Shown: positions 62,511 to 64,000 of the stretch, in pieces
Numbering within the stretch: position 1 is the first letter of the stretch
How the letters are laid out: each line of letters opens with the position of its first letter
Assembly (NCBI GenBank): GCA_020746105.1
Contig: CM036617.1
Coordinates: 37,725,898-37,789,897, forward strand
DNA: 64,000 nucleotides
Direction of reading: 5' to 3'
Source of the DNA: Trogon surrucura
Lineage: Eukaryota; Chordata; Aves; Trogoniformes; Trogonidae
Made by a program: the position numbers and the translations under genes
The notes under the pieces: model-generated
Seen by the model: only the letters and a program-made list of their open reading frames with translations
The model's database searches: none
What the model was told of the DNA's origin: nothing

Positions 62511-62682
62511 TCCTTTTTCTTTTCTTTTCTTTTCTTTTCTTTTCTTTTCTTTTCTTTTCTTTTCTTTTCTTTTCTTTTCTTTTCTTTTCTTTTCTTTTCT
62601 TTTCTTTTCTTTTCTCTTTTCTTTTCTTTTCTTTTCTTTTCTTTTCTTTTCTTTTCTTTTCTTTTCTTTTCTTTTTTCTTTT
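62511..62682. repeat. (TTTTC)n pentanucleotide satellite
   Basis: About 170 bp of TTTTC units with one short interruption at about 62614 and a longer T run near the end. The period of five gives long Lys/Arg/Glu-rich or Phe/Ser-rich frames on both strands (62411-62813), which are not genes. Confidence 0.98.
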
Positions 62683-63354
62683 CCAATATAAATACTTAAT
62701 AGAAGACCAACAAACAGGCAGACTGAAGAAAAAAAGGAAAGAAAAAAAACAACAAAGAAAGACCAATTCAGGTGTTTTTTGTTTCTAAATTTATCACTAT
62801 TATTTCTCACCATTCTCCTTATTCTTTAACAGGAATATGATAATATTCAATGTGTTTATTGGTATCATAATCAGGCCATTCTCTGTTTTGGAGCTGCTTA
62901 ATATGTTTTTGTTCCGAAAATAAATTTATCAATTTAATTTAACTAGAGGCAAATCAAGACATTGACGTTGCTCCTTCTCACAAAACTGCCTGTTAGTAGC
63001 AGTCTAAATTGACAAGTAATTGACCTCCTTGTGTACCTCTCAGGAAAAATGTGAAAACTGACTTAACCAGGTTAAGATATGCAATCATATTGATGTGGGG
63101 GTACGTTTTATCATCTGATTGCACATGAATGTCAGATGCATTTAAGATGAACAACAAAAAATAAAAGATAAGGAAAAAGAACATCCTTCCTATAGAAAAC
63201 ATTTGAGTATCAAAGCCAGAAAAAGAATGCTACAGATAAGGTATCAGGTTATACTTCTGTGCAAAATATTACTGTAGTCTCAGTTCATAAAAAAATCACT
63301 GAATTCATCACTGATTATTAAAACAAACATTCAAATCACACTCAGTTCTGCTAA
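62683..63354. other. AT-rich non-coding sequence
   Basis: No gene or element recognised. Confidence 0.6.
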
Positions 63355-64000
63355 GATCCCTCCTCAGGAAGCTGCAGAGAGCAATGAGGTCAACTCTCAG
63401 CCTCCTTTTCTCCAAATCTGACAAGCCAAAGTCCTTAGTTGTTACTCATAATACACATTCTTTTCACCTTCAGTAGCTTTGTTGCCCTCTGCATGTGTTT
63501 AAGGACTTTCACATCCTTCTTAAATTATGGGGCCCAGAACTGCACACAATACTGCAGGTGGGGCGATGCCAACACTGAGTACACTGAGATGATTACTTCT
63601 TCTGACGGACTGGTCATGCTGTGTTTGATGCACCGCAGGATGAGGTTTGCCCTCTGGGCTGCCAGGGCTCAACACAGCTAACCCACACTGAGCCTGTTGC
63701 CGACCAGCACTCCCAGATCCCTTTGTGCAGAGATGCTTTCCAGCCACTCCTCTCCCCATTTAAACCTGTAAAATCCAGAAGGAAACTGCATCCACAGCCT
63801 TCCTTTCATGCACTAGGCAGGTGACGAAGGATATCAAATTGGTTAAATGGGACTTTCCCCTTACAAATGGATGTTGACTCTTTCTGATGACTACATTATT
63901 CTTTAAATGCCTTTCAATAGCACTCAATATAATCTTCCCCATAATTTTTTCAGGAACTGAGGTTAGACTAACAAGTCAGTTCCCTGGGTCTTCCCTCAAG
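63355..64000 (-). mobile_element. Old CR1 LINE, internal part, runs off the window
   Basis: Reversed CR1 ORF2: 'gcaatgaggtcaactctcagcctcc', 'ggggcccagaactgcacacaat', 'cagcactcccagatccctt'. After a jump near 63770 it continues with the N-terminal RT part ('ccacagccttcctttcatgcac', 'atcaaattggttaaatgg', 'ttccctgggtcttccc'). The RT catalytic segment between is deleted. The 3' tail is missing on the left, and the right end lies beyond 64000. Frames such as 63760-63942 (HPFVRGKSHLTNLISF) are broken. Confidence 0.88.

Noticed and set aside
62411..62813. Lys/Arg/Glu-rich proteins of 91-121 codons
   Set aside because: They are translations of the (TTTTC)n array, present in several frames and on both strands.
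1..64000. CRISPR arrays, bacterial operons or phage genes
   Set aside because: The sequence is eukaryotic. The only regular arrays are microsatellites and CR1 octamer tails.

Overview
The window is vertebrate, and specifically avian, nuclear DNA. It is AT-rich and CpG-poor, with no recognisable protein-coding exon and no functional RNA gene. The diagnostic content is a dense set of CR1 LINE fragments. Many end in the avian ATTCTATG 3' repeat and carry reverse-transcriptase remnants. There are also three solo LTRs of endogenous retroviruses (two ERVL-like, one alpharetrovirus/ERVK-like) and two short elements that fuse a tRNA-Ile head to a CR1 3' tail, the architecture described for the zebra finch SINE TguSINE1. 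The species cannot be fixed from sequence alone, but a neoavian bird fits best. The window is probably intergenic, or lies inside a very large intron.

Layout. 1-13.8 kb is mostly unique AT-rich sequence with decayed CR1 pieces at 2.6, 6.5 and 11.9 kb and a minus-strand tRNA/CR1 SINE at 5.06 kb. At 13.87-15.9 kb two unrelated insertions lie side by side. The first is a 388-bp minus-strand solo LTR with perfect 6-bp target-site duplications. The second is a GC-rich, CpG-rich element with a promoter-like 5' region and an almost intact CR1-type ORF1 (zinc-knuckle-like motif, coiled coil, SGNH esterase domain with lost catalytic residues), with no ORF2 downstream. 15.9-23.5 kb is a desert with one old CR1 scrap at 22.1 kb. 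At 23.5-25.95 kb a plus-strand CR1 is split by a 1,135-bp ERVL-type solo LTR flanked by the 5-bp duplication GAGTC. 27.9-29.6 kb holds the second tRNA/CR1 SINE, an ancient CR1 and a 765-bp ERVL-type solo LTR (duplication CACAT, duplicated TATA box). 32-64 kb carries at least nine more CR1 fragments, mostly on the minus strand. They include two closely related direct copies at 40.9 and 46.8 kb, the first with a 326-codon open reading frame, and an old fragment that runs off the right edge.

No genes here work together as a host system. The functional logic is that of retroelements: CR1 reverse transcriptase is the presumed mobiliser of both the CR1 copies and the tRNA-derived SINEs, which share its 3' tail, while the ERVs remain only as LTRs. 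The most interesting items are the tRNA-Ile/CR1 SINEs, the ORF1-only esterase element with its own CpG-rich promoter-like region, and the dated nested insertion. I saw no evidence of a new host biological system.
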